A stretch of 64,000 bases of DNA from Purshia tridentata. Lineage: Eukaryota > Streptophyta > Magnoliopsida > Rosales > Rosaceae. A program made the position numbers and the translations under genes. Under the pieces are notes generated by a model. That model did not search any database. It was not told the DNA's origin and was given only the letters and a program-made list of their open reading frames with translations. The stretch is from the NCBI GenBank assembly GCA_003254885.1, contig QANT01006200.1, positions 1 through 64,000 of the forward strand. The letters are read 5' to 3'. Shown one piece after another: positions 46,901-60,255 of the stretch (positions within the stretch are counted from its first letter, which is position 1; each line of letters begins with the position of its first letter).

Positions 46901-49900
46901 GGTTCCCCACGTGTTTCTTGCCATCCGGGCACGTTTTGGTGCCACCTGAAACAAATTGGGCTACCTGTGGAACGAAATGACGTATTCGTGTATGCTTAAC
47001 ACCTAGAGGAGTTCTTTAGGGCCTGAACGCTAATTGAGACATTAGAAAGTGGTTCCCCATGTCTCTCGTGCCAACCAAGAACATTTTGGTGCACCTTTAA
47101 CCAAATTCAGCTTAGTGTGCACTGAAATCACGTTTTCGTGCATTCCTAACACATAAAGTTGTTCTCTATGGCTAGCACGCTAATCGAGACATGACAAAGT
47201 AATTCCCCATGCCTTTTTTTCCAACCAGGCACGTTTTGGATGAAATTAGACTGAGTGTGCATCGAAATGATGTTTTCGTCCCATCTAAAAACGAAATGTG
47301 CTTCTTTTTGGCTCGAACGCTAATCGAAGCATGGGAAAGTGCATCCCCATGTCTTCCTTGCCAACTAATAGTGTTTTGGTGCAACGTTAAACCAATTGCA
47401 CTCCGTTTGCACCAAAATGACGTTTTGTACATTCTTAACACCCAAAGTGGTTCTTTGCGGGGTAGCACGCTAATCGAGACATGAGAAAGTGCTTCCCCAT
47501 GTCTTTGATGCCGACCGAGCACGTTTTGGTATAACATCAACTGAGATGGACTCAGTGTACGCCGAAAACACGTATTCTTGCGTTCTTAACACCTAAAGTA
47601 GTTCTTTAGGCCTAGAATGTTAATCCAAACATGAGAAAGTGCTTCCCCATGTCTTTCTTGTCAACCGAGCACGTTTTGGTACAAATTTAACTAAATTGTG
47701 CTTAGTGTGCACCGAAATGACGTTTTTGTGCATTCTTAGCACCTAAAGCTGTTCTTTTGGTCATGAACGCCATTCGAGACATGAGAAAGTGCTTCCCCAT
47801 GTCTTTCTTCCCAGCTAGGCACGTGTTGGTGCCAGTTGGACGAAGTTACATTGAGTATGCACCGAAATGAAGTTTTCGTTCCTTCGCAACACGAAATGTG
47901 CTTCTTACGGGCTAGAAAAACTAATTCAAGAATGATAAAGTGCTTCTCCATGTCTTTCTTGCCAACCGAGCACGTTTTGGGAAACACTTTAACCAAATTG
48001 CACTCGGCGTGCACCGAAGTGACGTTTTTGTGCAACTTTAAACAAATTGGACTAAGTGTGCATCTAAATGTCGTGTTCGTGCATTCTTAAGGCCTAAAGT
48101 GGTTCTTTAGGGCTACCACGCTAATCGAGACATCTGAAAGATCTTCCCCACGTATTTCTTGCCAACCAAGCATGTTTTGGTGCAACTTGACATGAATTGG
48201 GCTCAGCGTGCACCGAAAAGACATATTTGAGCATTCTTGACACCTATAGTGGTTTATTTGGGCTAGAACACTAACCCAAGAATGAGAAAGTGATTCTCCA
48301 TGTCTTTTTTGCCAATCGAGCACGTTTTGGTGCCTCCCTAATGAAATTGGACTTAGTGGGCCCCGAAATGAGTTATTCGTGCATTCTTTACACCTATACT
48401 AGTTCATTTGGGTTAGAAAGCTAATCCAAGCATGAGAAACTGGTTCCCCGTGTCTTTCTTGCCAACCGAACATGTTTTTGTGCAACTCCAACCAAATTGG
48501 ACTCGGGTTGCACTTAAATGATGTATTCGTGCATTCTTAACATCCAAAGTGGTTGATTTGGGTTAGAATGCAAATTCAAATATCAGAAGGTGGTTTCCTA
48601 GGTGTTTCTTGCCATCCGAGCACGTTTTGGTGCGACCTTAAACAAATTGGGCTACCTGTGCACCGAAATGACGTATTCGTGTATACTTAACACCTAGATG
48701 AGTTCTTTAGGGCCATAACGCTAATCGGGACATGAGAAAGTGGTTCCCCATGTCTCTCGTGCCAACTAGGCACGTTTTGGTGCAGTTTTAACCAAATTCG
48801 ACTTAGTGTGCACCGAAATGATGTTTTCGTGCATTCTTAACAGATAAAGTTGTTCTCTCGGGTTGGCACACTAATAAAACATGACAAAGTGCTTCCCCAT
48901 GCCTTTTTTGCCAACCGGGCACGTTTTGGTGCATTTCGGATGAAATTAGACTGAGTTTGCATCGAAATGATATTTTCGTCCCATCTAAACACGAAATGTG
49001 CTTCTTTTTGGCTCGAACGGTAATCGAAGCATGGGAAAGTGCTTCCCCATGTCTTTCTGGCCAACCAATAGTGTTTTGGTGCAACGTTAACCCAATCGCA
49101 CTCCGTGTGCACCGAAATGACGTTTTAGTGCATTCTCATCAGCCAAAGTGGTTCTTTGCGGGGTAGCACGCTAATCGAGGCATGAGAATATGCTTCCCCA
49201 TGTCTTTGATGTCGATCGAGCACGTGTTGGTATAACTTAAGCTGAGTTGGACTCAGTGTGCGCCGAAATGACGTATTCCTATGTTCCTCACACCTAAAGT
49301 GGTTCTTTAGGCTTAGAACACTAATGCAAACATGAGAAAGTGCTTCCCCATGTCTTTCTTGTCAACCGAGCACGTTTTGGTCCAACTATAACTAAATTGT
49401 GCTCAGTGTGCGCCGAAATGACCTTTTCGTGGATTCTTAGCACCTAAAGCTATTGTTTTGGTCAAGAACGCCATTCAAGACATGACAAAGTGCTTCCTCA
49501 TGTCTTTCTTCCCAGCCGGGTACGTTTTGGTGCCAGTTGGACAAAGCTACACTGAGTATGCAGCGAAATGACGTTTTCGTGCATTATTTGCACCTAAAGC
49601 TGTTCTTTGGGTCAAGAACCCCATTCGAGCCATGAGAAAGTGCTTCCCCATGTCTTTCTTCCCAACTGGGCACGTTTTGGTGCCATTTGGACGATGTTAT
49701 ATTGAATCTGCACGGAAATGAAGTTTTCGTTCCTTCGCAACACGAAATGTGCTTCTTGCGGGCTAAAAAAACTAATTCAAGAAAGATAAAGTGCTTTTCC
49801 ATGCCTTTGTTGCTAACCGAGCACGTTTTGGTGCAACTTTAACCAAATTGCACTCGGCGTGCACCGAAGTGATGTTTTCATGGAACTTTAGGCAAATTGG

Positions 49901-50987
49901 ACTAAGTGTGCATCGAAATGACGTGTTCGTGCATTCTTAAGACCTAAAGTGGTTCTTTAGGGCCAGCACACTATTCGAGACATGAGAAAGATCTTCCCCA
50001 CGTCTTTCTTGCCAACCAAGCATGTTCTGGTGCAACATGAAATGAATTGGGCTTAGCGTGCACCGAAAAGACATATTTGTGCATTCTTGACACCTACAAT
50101 GGTTCATTTGGGCTAGAACGCTAACCCAAGCATGAGAAAGTGATTCTTCATGTCTTTTTGGCCAATCGAGCATGTTTTGGTGCCTCTCTAACGAAGTTGG
50201 ACTTAAAGTGCCCCGAATTGACTTATTCGTGCATTCTTTACACCTAAACTAGTTCATTTGTGCTAGAAAGCTAATCCAAGCATGAGAAAGTGCTTCCCCG
50301 TGTGTTTCTTGCCAACCGAACATGTTTTTGTGCAACTTCAACCAAATTGGATTCGGGTTGCACTTAAATGATGTATTCGTGCATTCTTAACACTCAAACT
50401 GGTTCATTTGGGTTAGAACTCAAATTCAAACATGAGAAGGTGGTTCTTGCCATCCAGGAACGTTTTGGTGCAACCTTAAACAAATTGGACTACCTGTGCA
50501 CCGAAAAGACGTATTCGTGTATTCTTAACACCTAGAGGAGCTCTTTAGGGCCATAACGCTAATCGAGACATGATAAAGTGGTTCCCCATCTCTCTCGTGC
50601 CAACCAGGCACGTTTCGATGCACCTGTGACCAAATTCAACTTAGTGTGCACTGAGATGACGTTTTCGTGCATTCTTAACACATAAAATTGTTCATTAGGT
50701 CTGGCACGCTAATCGAGACATGACAAAGTGATTCCCCATGCCTTTTGGCCAACCGGCCACATTTTTGTGAATTTTGGATGAAATTAGACTGAGCATGCAC
50801 CAAAATGTTGTTTTCATCCCATCGAAACACGAAATGTGCTACTTTTTGGCTCGAACGCTAATCGAAGCATGGGAAAGTGCTTCCCCATGTCTTTATTGCC
50901 AACCAATAGTGTTTTGGGGCAGCGTTAACCCAATTGAACTCCGTGTGCAATGAAATGACGTTTTCGTGCATTCTTAACACCCAAAGT

Positions 50988-51046
50988 GGTTAAAGTTGCA
51001 CCAAAACATGCCTTATTGAAACGAGAGACATGGTGCAACTTTAACC
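50988..51046. repeat. Micro-inversion making a 15-bp perfect inverted repeat
   Basis: Left arm ggttaaagttgcacc (50988-51002) and right arm ggtgcaactttaacc (51032-51046) are exact reverse complements, separated by 29 bp. The region from the left arm to about 51031, read on the minus strand, is a type 6/7 junction (gtctctcgt...gcatgttttggtgc). A short piece of satellite is therefore inverted here. It joins type 9 to type 7, with types 10 to 6 missing between them. Confidence 0.85.
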
Positions 51047-54000
51047 AAATTTGATTTAGTGTGCACTGAAATGATGTTTTCGTGCATTCTTAACACATAA
51101 AGTTGTTCTCTAGGGCTGGCACGCTAATCGAGACATGAGAAAGTGCTTCCCCATGCTTTTTTTGCCAACCGGGCACGTTTTGGTGCATTTTGGATGAAAT
51201 TCGACTGAGTATGCACCGAAATGATATTTTTGTCCCATCGAAACACGAAATGTGCTTCTATTTGGCTCGAACGCTAATCGAAGCATGGGAAAGTGTTTCC
51301 CCATGTCTTTCTTGCTAACCAATAGTGTTTTGGTGCAAGTTTAACCCAATTTGCACTCCGTGTACGCCGAAATGACGTTTTGGTACATTTTTAACAGCCA
51401 AAGTGGTCCTTTGGTGTAGGACGCTAATCGAGACATGAGAAAGTGCTTCCTTATGTCTTTCATGTCGACCGAGCACATTTTTGGTACAACTTCAACCGAA
51501 TTAGACTCAGTGTGTGCTGAAATGACGTATTTCTGCGTTCTTCACACCTAAAGTGGTTCTTTAGGCCTAGAACACTAATCCATACATGAGAAAGTGCTTC
51601 CCCATGTCTTTCTTGTCAATCGAGCACGTTTTGGTCCAACTTTTACTAAATTGTGCTCAGTGTGCACCGAAATGACCTTTTCGTGCATTCTTAGCACCAA
51701 AAGTGGTTCTTTTGGTCAAAAATGCCATTCGAGATATGAGAAAGTGCTTCCCCACGTCTTTCTTCCCAACTGGGCACGTTTTGGTGCCAGTTGGACGAAG
51801 TTACACTGAGTATGCATCGAAAGGAAGTTTTCGATCCTTCTCAACACGAAATGTGGTTTCTGCGGGATAGAAAAACTAATTCAAGAATGAGAAAGTGCTT
51901 CTCCACGTCTTTCTTGCTAACCTAGCACGTTTTGGTTCAACTTTAACCAAATTGCACTCATCGTGCACCGAAGTGACGTTTTCGTGCAACTTTAACCAAA
52001 TTGGACTAAGTGTGCATCGAAAGGACATGTTCGTGCATTCTTAAGGCCTAGGGTGGTTCTTTTGGGCTAGCACGCTAATCGAGAAATGAGAAAGATCTTC
52101 CCCATACCTTTTTTGCCAACCAAGTATGTTTTGGTGCAACTAGAAATAAATTAGGCTTAGCGTGCAACGAAAAGTCATATTTGAGCATTCTTGACACCTA
52201 CAGTGGTTCATTTGGACTGGACCACTAATCCAAGCATAAGAAAGTGATTCTCCATGTGTTTTTCGCCAATCGAGCATGTTTTGGTGCATCTACAAAGAAA
52301 TTGGACTTAGTATGCCCCGAAATGACTTATTCGTGCACTCTTTACACCTAAACTGGTTCATTTGGGCGAGAAAGTTAATCCAAGCATGAGAAAGTGCTTC
52401 TCGCTGTGTTTTTTGCCAACCAAACTGGACTCGGAGTGCACTTAAATGATGTATTCGTGCATTCTTAACACCTAAAGTGGTTCATTTGGGTTAAAACGCA
52501 AATTCAAACGTGAGGAGGTGGTTCCCCCATGTGTTTCTTGCCATCCGTGCACGTTTTGGTGGGACCTTAAACAAGTTGGACTACCTGTGCACCAAAATGA
52601 CGTATTCGTGTATTCTTAACACCTAGAGGAGTTCTTTCGGGCCAATACGCTAATCGAGACATGAGAAAGTGGTTCCCCATGTCTCTCATGCCAACTAGGC
52701 ACGTTTTGGTGGAACTTCAACAAAATTTGACTTAGGGTGCACTGAAATGACGTTTTCGTGCATTCTTAAAACATAAAGTTGTTCTCCAGGGCTGGCACGC
52801 TAATTAAGACATGAGAAAGTGCCTCCCCATGCATTTTTTGCCAACCGAGCCCATTTTGGCGCATTTTGGATGAAATTAGGCTGAGTGTGCACCGAAATTA
52901 TGTTTTCATCCCATCTAACCATGAAATGTGCTTACTTTTTGCTCGAACGCTAATCGAAGAAACGGAAAGTGCTTCCCCATGTCTTTCTTGCCAACCTATA
53001 TTCACGCATTCTTAACACTGAAAGTGGTTCTTTGCGGGGTGGCACGCTAATCGAGACATGAGAAAGTGCTTCCCCATGTCTTTCATGTCGATCGAGCACG
53101 TTTTGGTATAACTTCAACCGAATTGGACTCAATGTGCGCCGAAATGACATATTCCTACATTCTTCACACCTAAAGTGGTTCTTTTGGCCTAGAACGCTAA
53201 TCCAAACATGAGAAAATGCTTCCCCACATCTTTTTTGTCCACCGAGTACGTTTTGGTCCAACTTTAACTAAATTTTGCTCAGTGTGCACTGAAATGACGC
53301 TTTCGTGCATTCTTAGCAACTAAAGTGGTTCTTTTGGTCAAGAATGCCATTCGAGACATGAGAAAGTGCTTCCCCATTACTTTCTTCCCATCCGAGTACG
53401 TTTTGGTGCCAGTTGGATGAAATTTCACTGAGTATGCACCGAAACGAAGTTGTCGTTCCTTCTCAATACGAAATGTGATTCTTGCGGGCTCAAAAAAAAA
53501 ATTCAAGAATGAGAAACTGCTTCTTCATGTCTTTCTTGCCAACCGAGCACGTTTTGGTCCAACTTTAACCAAATTGCACTTAGCGTGCACCGAAGTAACG
53601 TTTTCTTGCAACTTTAAACAAATTGGACTAAGTGTGCATTGACATGACATATTCGTGCATTATTAAGACCTAAAGTGGTTAGTTAGGGTATGCACGCTAA
53701 TCTAGACATGAGAAAGATCTTCCCCACATCTTTCCTGGCAACTAGGCATGTTTTGGTGCAACTTGAAATAAATTGGGCTCAACATGCACTGAAAAGACAT
53801 ATTTGAGCATTCTTGACACCTATAATGGTTCATTTGGGCTAGAACGCTAATCCAAGCATGAGAAAGTGATTCTCCATGTCTTTTTTGCCAATCCAACACG
53901 TTTTGGTGCATCTATAACGAAATTGGACTTAGTGTGCCCTGAAATGACTTATTCGTGCCGTCTTTGCATCTAGACTAGTTCATTTGGGCTAGAAAGCTAA

Positions 54001-57000
54001 AAGAAGCATGAGAAAGTGCTTCCCCATGTGTTTTTTGCCTACCGAACACGTTTGTTTGCAACTTCAACCAAATTGGACTCGGTGTGCACTTAAATGATGT
54101 ATTCGTGCGTTCTTAATACCTAAAGCGGTTCATTTGGGTTAGAACACAAATTGAAACGTGAGAAGGTCGTTGCCCAAGTGTTTCTTGCTATCCAGGCACG
54201 TTTCGGTGCGACCTCAAACAAATTGGACGACCTGTGCACTGAAATGACGTATTCGTGTATTTTTAACACCTAGAGGAGTTCCTTAGGGCCAGAACACTAA
54301 TCGAGACATGAGAAAGTGGTTCCCCATGTCTCTCATGCCAACCAGGCACGTTTCGGTGCAAGTTTAACCAAATTCGACTTAACACATAAAGTTTTTCTCT
54401 AGGGCTGGCACGCTAATCGAGACATGAAAAAGTGCTTCCCCATGCCTTTTTGGCGAACCGGGCACTTTTTGGTGCATTTTGGATGAAATTAGACTGCGTA
54501 TGCACCGAAATGATGTTTTCGTCTCATCTAAACATGAAATGTGCTTCTTTTTGGCTCGAACGCTAATAGAAGCATGAGAAACTGGTTCCCCGTGTCTTTA
54601 TGTGCCAACCAATAATATTTGGGTGCAACGTTAACCCAATTGCACTCCGTGTGCGCCGAAATGACGTTTTCGTGCATTCTTAACACCCAAAGTGGTTCTT
54701 TGCAGGGTAGCACGCTAATCTACACAAGACAAAGTGCTTCCCCATGTTTTTCATGTCGACCGAGCATGTTTTGGTACAACTTCAACCGAATTGGACTCAG
54801 TGTGCGCTGAAATGACGTATTCCTGTGTACTTCACACCTAAAGTGGTTCTTTAGGCCTAGAACGGTAATCCACCCCAGCTAAAGTGCTTCCCCAAGTCTT
54901 TCTTGTCAGCCGAGCACGTTTTGGTCCAACTTTAACTAAATTTTACTCATTGTGCACCGAAATGACGTTTTCGTGCATTATTAGCACCTAAAGTGGTTCT
55001 TTTGGTCAAGAACGCCATTCGAGACATGAGAAAGTGCTTCCCCATGTCTTTCTTCCCAATCGGGCTTGTTTTGGTGCCAGATGGACGAAGTTACACTGAA
55101 TATCCACCGAAACTTCGTTCCTTCTCAGTACAAAATGTGCTTTTTGCGGGCTAGAAAAACTAATTGAAGAATGAGAAACTGCTTCTCCATGTCTTTCTTG
55201 CCAACCGAGCACGTTTTGGTGCAACTTTAACCAAATTGCACTCAGCGTGCATCGAAGTGACGTTTTTGTGCAACTTTAAACAAATTGGACTAAGTCTGCA
55301 TCGAAATGATGTGTTCATGCATTCTTATGACCTAAAGTGGTTTTTCAGGGCTACCACGCTAATCAAGACATGAGAAAGATCTTCCCCACGTCTTTCTTGC
55401 CAACCAAGTACGTTTTGGTGCAACTTGAAATAAATTGGGCCCAGTGTGCACCGAAAAGACATATTTGAGCATTCTTGACACCTAGAGTGGTTCGTTTGGG
55501 CTAGAATTCTAATCCAAGCATGAGAAAGTGATTCTCCATGTCTTTTTTGCCAATCAAGCACGTTTTCGTGCATCTATAACGAAATTCGACATAGTGTGCC
55601 CCGAACTGACTTATTCGTGCATTCTTTGCACCTAAACCAGTTCATTTGGGCTAGAAAGCCAATCCAAGCATGAGAAACTGCTTCCCTGTGTGTTTTTGGC
55701 CAACCGAACACGTTTCTGTGCAACTTCAACCAAATTGGACTCGGTGTGCACTTAAATGATGTATTTGTGCATTCTTAACACCTAAAGCAGTTCATTTGGG
55801 TTAGAATGCAAATTCAAATGTAAGAAGGTGGTTGCCCATGTGTTTCTTGCCATTCGGGTACATTTTGGTGCGACCTTAAACAAATTGGACTACCTGTGCC
55901 CCGAAATGACGTATTCGTGTATTCTTAACATCTAGACGAGTTCTTTAGGGCCAGAACGCTAATTTAGACATCAGAAAGTGGTTCCCCATGTGTCTTGTGC
56001 CAACGAGGCACGTTCTGGTGCAACTTTAACCATATTCAACTTAGTGTGCACTGAAATGATGTTTTCGTGCATTCTTAACACATAAAGTTGTTCTCTAGGG
56101 CTAGCACGCTAATCGAGACATGAGAAAGTGCTTCCCATGCCTTTTTTGCGAACCGGGCACGTTTCGGTGCATTTTGGATGAAATTAGACTAAGTATGCAC
56201 TGAAACGATGTTTTCATCCCATCTAAACACAAAATGTGCTTTCTTTTTGGCTTGACCACTAATCGAAGCATGGGAAAGTGCTTCCCCATGTCTTTCTTGG
56301 AGCAACGTTAACCCAATTGCACTTCGAGTGCACCGAAAGGACGTTTTCGTGCATTCTTAACACCCAAAGTGGTTCTTTGCGGGGTAGCATGCTAATTGAG
56401 ACCTGAGAAAGTGCTTTCCCATGTCTTCCATGTTGACCGAGCATGTTTTGGTACAACTTCAACTGAATTGGAATCAGTGTGCGCTGAAATGGCGTATTCC
56501 TACGTTCTTCACACTAAAGTGGTTCTTTAGCCCTAGAACGCTAATCCAAACATGAGAATGTGCTTTCCCATGTCTTTCATATCGACTGAGCAAGTTTTGG
56601 TACAACTTCTACCGAATTGGACTTAGTGTGCGCCGAAATGACGTATTCCTGCGTTCTTCACACCTAAAGTGGTTCTTTAGGCCTAGAATGCTAATCCAAC
56701 CATGAGAAAGTGCTTCCCACGTCTTTCTTTTCAACCGAGCACGTTTTGGTCCAACTTTAGCTAAATTGTGCTCAGGGTGCACCGAAATGACGTTTTTGTA
56801 TATTCTTAGCACCTAAGGTGGTTCTTTTGGTCAAGAACGCCATTCGAGACATGAGAAAGTGCTTCCCTATGTCTTTGTTCCCAACCGGGCACGTTTTGGT
56901 GCTAGTTGGATGAAGTTACACTGAGTATGCACCGAAACAAAGTTTTCGTTCCTCCTCAACGCGAAGTGTGCTTCTTGTGGGCTAGGAAAACTAATTCAAG

Positions 57001-57927
57001 AATAAGAAAGTGCTTCTCCATGTCTTTCTGGCCAACTGAGCACGTTTTGGTGCAAACTTTAACCTAATTGCACTCAGAGTGCACTGAAGTGACGTTTTCA
57101 TGCAACTTTAATCAAATTGGACCAAGTGTGCATCCAAATGACGTGTTCGTGCATTCTTAAGACCTGAAGTGGTTCTTTAGGCCTAGCAAGTTAATCGAGA
57201 CATGAAAAAGATTTTCCCCACATATTTCTTGCTAACCAAGTATGTTTTAGTGCAACTTGAAATAAATTGGGCTCAGCGTGCACCGAAAAGACATATTTGA
57301 GCTTTCTTAACACCTAGAGTGGTTTCTTTGGGCTAGAACGCGAATCCAAGTATGAGAAAGTGATTTTGTATGTCTTTTTTGCCAATCGAGCACGTTTTGG
57401 TGCATCTTTAACGAAATTGGGCTTAGTGTGCCCCGAAATGACTTATTCGTGCATTCTTTACACCTAAACAAGTTTATTTGGGCTAGGAAGCTAATCCAAC
57501 CATGAGAAAGTGCTTCCCCGTGTGTTTCTTGCCAACCGAACGTGCAACTTCAACCAAATTGGACTTGGTGTGCACTTAAATGATCTATTCGTGCATTCTT
57601 AACACCTAAAGTGGTTCATTTGGGTTAGAACGCAATTTCAAACGTGATAAGGTGGTTCCCCATGTTTTTCTTGCCAGTCGGGCACGTTTTTGCACGACCT
57701 TAAACAAATTAGACTTCCTATGCACCGAAATGACGTATTCGTGTATTCTTAACACTTAACGGAGTTCTTTAGGGCCAGAATGCTAATCGAGACATGAGAA
57801 AGTGGTTCCCCATGTCTCTCGTGCCAACCGGACACGTTTTGGTGCAACTTTAACCAAATGCGACTTAGTGTGCACTAAAATGACATTTTCGTGTATTCTT
57901 AACATATAAAGTTGTTCTCTAGGGCTG

Positions 57928-57932
57928 GCACA
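57928..57932. repeat. Left target-site duplication of the solo LTR (GCACA)
   Basis: GCACA directly precedes TGTTGA. The right counterpart at 60256-60260 is GCACG, the normal type 7 sequence (ggcacgctaatc). The single difference is G to A at a CpG position formed by the C and G of GCACG, as expected for deamination on the opposite strand. Confidence 0.75.
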
Positions 57933-58093
57933 TGTTGAGTGCTCAATTTACACTATTTTTGGATACTAACCCACTTACTTCGAGTGCAAAAACTCAAAGT
58001 TTTTGTGTTTTTTAGTTTAGTTTAGTTTTGTGTTTTGTAGATAAAATGAAGCATTGATGAAGAAAGAAGCCAAAAGAGCTAAAATTGGATAAT

Positions 58094-58283
58094 TCCTGAT
58101 CAAACTAGGAAAACTGAAGAAATCCTGATGAAACTAGGAAAGCTGAAATCCTACTCAAACTAGGAATCCTAGCTAGACTAGGAAAACCATCAAGGTTCAG
58201 GGCCAGAAATGAGAAATCCTAGTTGGACTAGGAAAACATAATCCTAGTTGGACTAGGAAAGGGAAATCCTAGTTGGAATAGGA
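58094..58283 (+). repeat. Cluster of seven 17-bp dyad motifs inside the LTR
   Basis: Copies of TCCT-N9-AGGA start at 58094, 58123, 58149, 58167, 58217, 58242 and 58267. The best form is tcctagttggactagga, a perfect 7-bp inverted repeat (TCCTAGT/ACTAGGA) around TGG. A half copy follows near 58474. It lies in the presumed U3 region, 500-700 bp upstream of the TATA box, so it may be a protein-binding array or a small minisatellite. Confidence 0.8.
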
Positions 58284-58798
58284 AAAGTGAAACCCTAATG
58301 GTCAAAGTTGCCTAGTGGGACCAAGAAATGTATGGTCAAAGTCAAAAGGTTCTAGAAGCTTCTACTAGTGGTTGGGCCTCAAGACAAGCAAGCAAAGATT
58401 GGGCCAAGTCTAAGTCCATATTCAAAAGCCCATGCGCCTATTCCTTGCATTAGAAGACTTTCTCAATGCTGGAATCCTAGTTGGAAGGAAGATCTTGGAA
58501 GACTCAGTCAAAGATCTCCGGGAGTCCTTAACTTGCAAGGAAGTCAAAACCCTAGAAATATGAGCAGTAATTTCGACAGCAATCCTATATTTCTCTAGAT
58601 CGAATTAGATATCAAGCCATATATCGTTGGGGAGATACGGATGTTAGCTTTGCAAGGAATTTTACAGAACTCGATTCTGATACTTCTAGCTCAAGATATG
58701 GTCATTTTTGTAAAGGTACCATAGCAGTTCCGCGACCAGAAAAAGGCTACTCGCCCAAAACAGCCCAAGGCCCATTCTCTCTCAAACCTCCTTACTCC

Positions 58799-58806
58799 TA
58801 TATAAA
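58799..58806 (+). promoter_or_regulatory. TATA box of the solo LTR
   Basis: TATATAAA followed by ggcctcctctcctc. The predicted start is about 58830, near atcaatcatcaatcaagc. Because it lies 866 bp into the LTR, the U3 would be long and R-U5 about 1.4 kb. No clear AATAAA signal was found in the rest of the LTR. Confidence 0.65.
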
Positions 58807-59027
58807 GGCCTCCTCTCCTCATCAATCATCAATCAAGCAAGCAACATCAGATTAACACCTTATTTTCCAATACATCTTTAGAGAAAGGGAGAGAGCATTC
58901 AGAGAGAGAAAGGGAGCCACAAGGGTGAAGCCCTAGGGCTTGGGCGCAAGCTTCCTAGCTTGTTGCCTTAGCCCTAGCCACAAGTTCCTAGGCTTTTCCT
59001 AAGCCTAGCCGCTGCCTCCTCCATGGG

Positions 59028-59089
59028 TTTTTCTTATTTTTCTTCTTTTGTTTTTTTTTCTTCTTTTCTTTTTTGTAGTTTTTTTTTTA
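59028..59089 (+). repeat. T-rich / polypyrimidine tract in the LTR
   Basis: About 60 bp made almost only of T and C on the + strand (runs of up to 9-10 T), after a purine- and CTAG-rich section. Low-complexity sequence within the transcribed part of the LTR. Confidence 0.8.
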
Positions 59090-60255
59090 CACACTTAAAC
59101 AATTGTTCATACCTAGTTGGAATTTATATGCTTGTAAGCTTTGAGAGAGAAAGAGAGGGTAGTGCCGCAAGTTACCAAGCCAAGAGGTAGTGCCGTTTTC
59201 CTAGAGTGCCAAATACAAGGAGGAGTGACGCCCACCTTGCTGCCCAAGCCTTGCTGACAACAAGGAGGCATCTCTAGGCTAGCTACACACGGTCTTGCCA
59301 TTGGAGTGACCTTCTTGTGACCTTTTTCTTCCTTTTTCATGCTTTCAAGTTATTATTAGTTATTAATTGAGATTGTGAACATGGATATGTAGTTTATATA
59401 TTTATTTTATCCTTTTGATTTCATGTTCATGTCTTAATTACTTTCATGCATTGTTGAGTTTATGATGAAGACTCTAGCATGTGTTCAATGTTTGTTTATG
59501 GTTCTTGTAATTTATGATGATGGTATTTGCAAAAAATTCTATTATCTGTTAGAATGGCATTAGGTGTAGATTCTTTTAAGATTAGCTATCTTAGGGATGA
59601 AGCATCTAGTGATTGTTATAAAATTGAATAAGCTCAAAAGGATGACAATTTTAGAAGTAACAAGCAGCCACTTAAGCAACAGTTGTGATAATAGTATTCA
59701 TATGATTAGCACCGTGTACATTTGGTTGGAAAGGTGGTCTATGTGTTTGACATCTTCAGGGAATTAAATGACTCTTGCATGGGTGATTGCCCTAGTTTAT
59801 CTAGGAACATGTACGTTAACTTGCTAGGGTAGGCTCGATAAGCTCTTAGTATATGCATAAAGAAGGTATAACGCTAAAAGGAAATGGCCAAAGCTTTTGG
59901 TAGTCAAACTTTATGTTTGTAGTCTTTTGAAATCGTATGATATCATACTCATTGTTTTTGTTGCTAGATGGTGGATTCTGATGCTTCACAATGCCATGAA
60001 TGGGTGTGTGCATGAGTTAAAGTGTGTGTTTGTGTGGGTTCGTGTTTTTCCTACCTATCTAAACCCCCTTTTCTGTGTGCGTGTGTTTGTGTTTCTAATA
60101 TGTCAAGTTGAGTTGGTTTATTGCTACTACATCCATTCTTTGTGGGATCGACCTCGTACTTTGCACCCCTTGTTGCTCTACAATTCGTGCACTTGCGAGT
60201 AAACTTAGAGTTGGAATAATTGTTTAATAATTTTGCTCTAAGAAAACAATCAACA

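Larger units (their letters stand above)
41835..49485. repeat. Satellite super-repeat block E (one partial and one near-complete copy)
   Basis: Starts in a type 9 tail (ttgcggggtagcacgc) equivalent to about 1945 in block A. It runs 10-11-1 to 11-3 to 11 to the block marker aacgccattc at about 45495, then a further copy to the equivalent of about A 3980, where it passes into diverged type 1 at 49486-49510. Local duplications lie at 42332-42487, 42801-43020 and 43749-43968. Confidence 0.86.
49486..57932. repeat. Diverged satellite array 4
   Basis: Order: hybrid 1/11, 1-2-3-4-5-6-7-8-9, an inverted fragment at 50988-51046, 7-8-9-10-11-1-2-3-4-5(short)-6-7-8-9(short)-10-11-1-2-3-4-5-6-7(short)-8-9-10-11-1 to 11 with type 10 doubled (about 56440-56740), then 1-2-3-4-5-6-7 up to the solo LTR. 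Type 8 boxes near 51176, 52855, 54475 and 56159 give an 11-mer period of about 1.62-1.68 kb. No gene is seen. Confidence 0.84.
57933..60255 (+). mobile_element. Solo LTR of a plant Ty3/gypsy-type retrotransposon (2323 bp)
   Basis: A non-satellite segment starts TGTTGAGTGC and ends CAATCAACA, so the ends form the 6-bp inverted repeat TGTTGA/TCAACA with canonical TG...CA termini. It is flanked by the 5-bp direct repeat GCACA/GCACG within a type 7 monomer, whose sequence resumes correctly on the other side. It has a TATA box on the + strand at 58799 and no protein-coding retrotransposon domain, primer binding site or polypurine tract. This is what remains after LTR-LTR recombination. The 3' part contains tgtgggatcgacctcgtac (60140-60158), similar to the distal part of Athila/Tat-type LTRs; that family call is tentative. 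Short open frames at 58368-58598 and 59897-60202 have no recognisable product. Confidence 0.85.

Noticed and set aside
59897-60202. 101-codon plus-strand frame, and frames at 58368-58598 (+) and 59113-59340 (-), in the solo LTR
   Set aside because: There are no domains; they lie in LTR sequence with low-complexity runs, and LTRs are normally non-coding.
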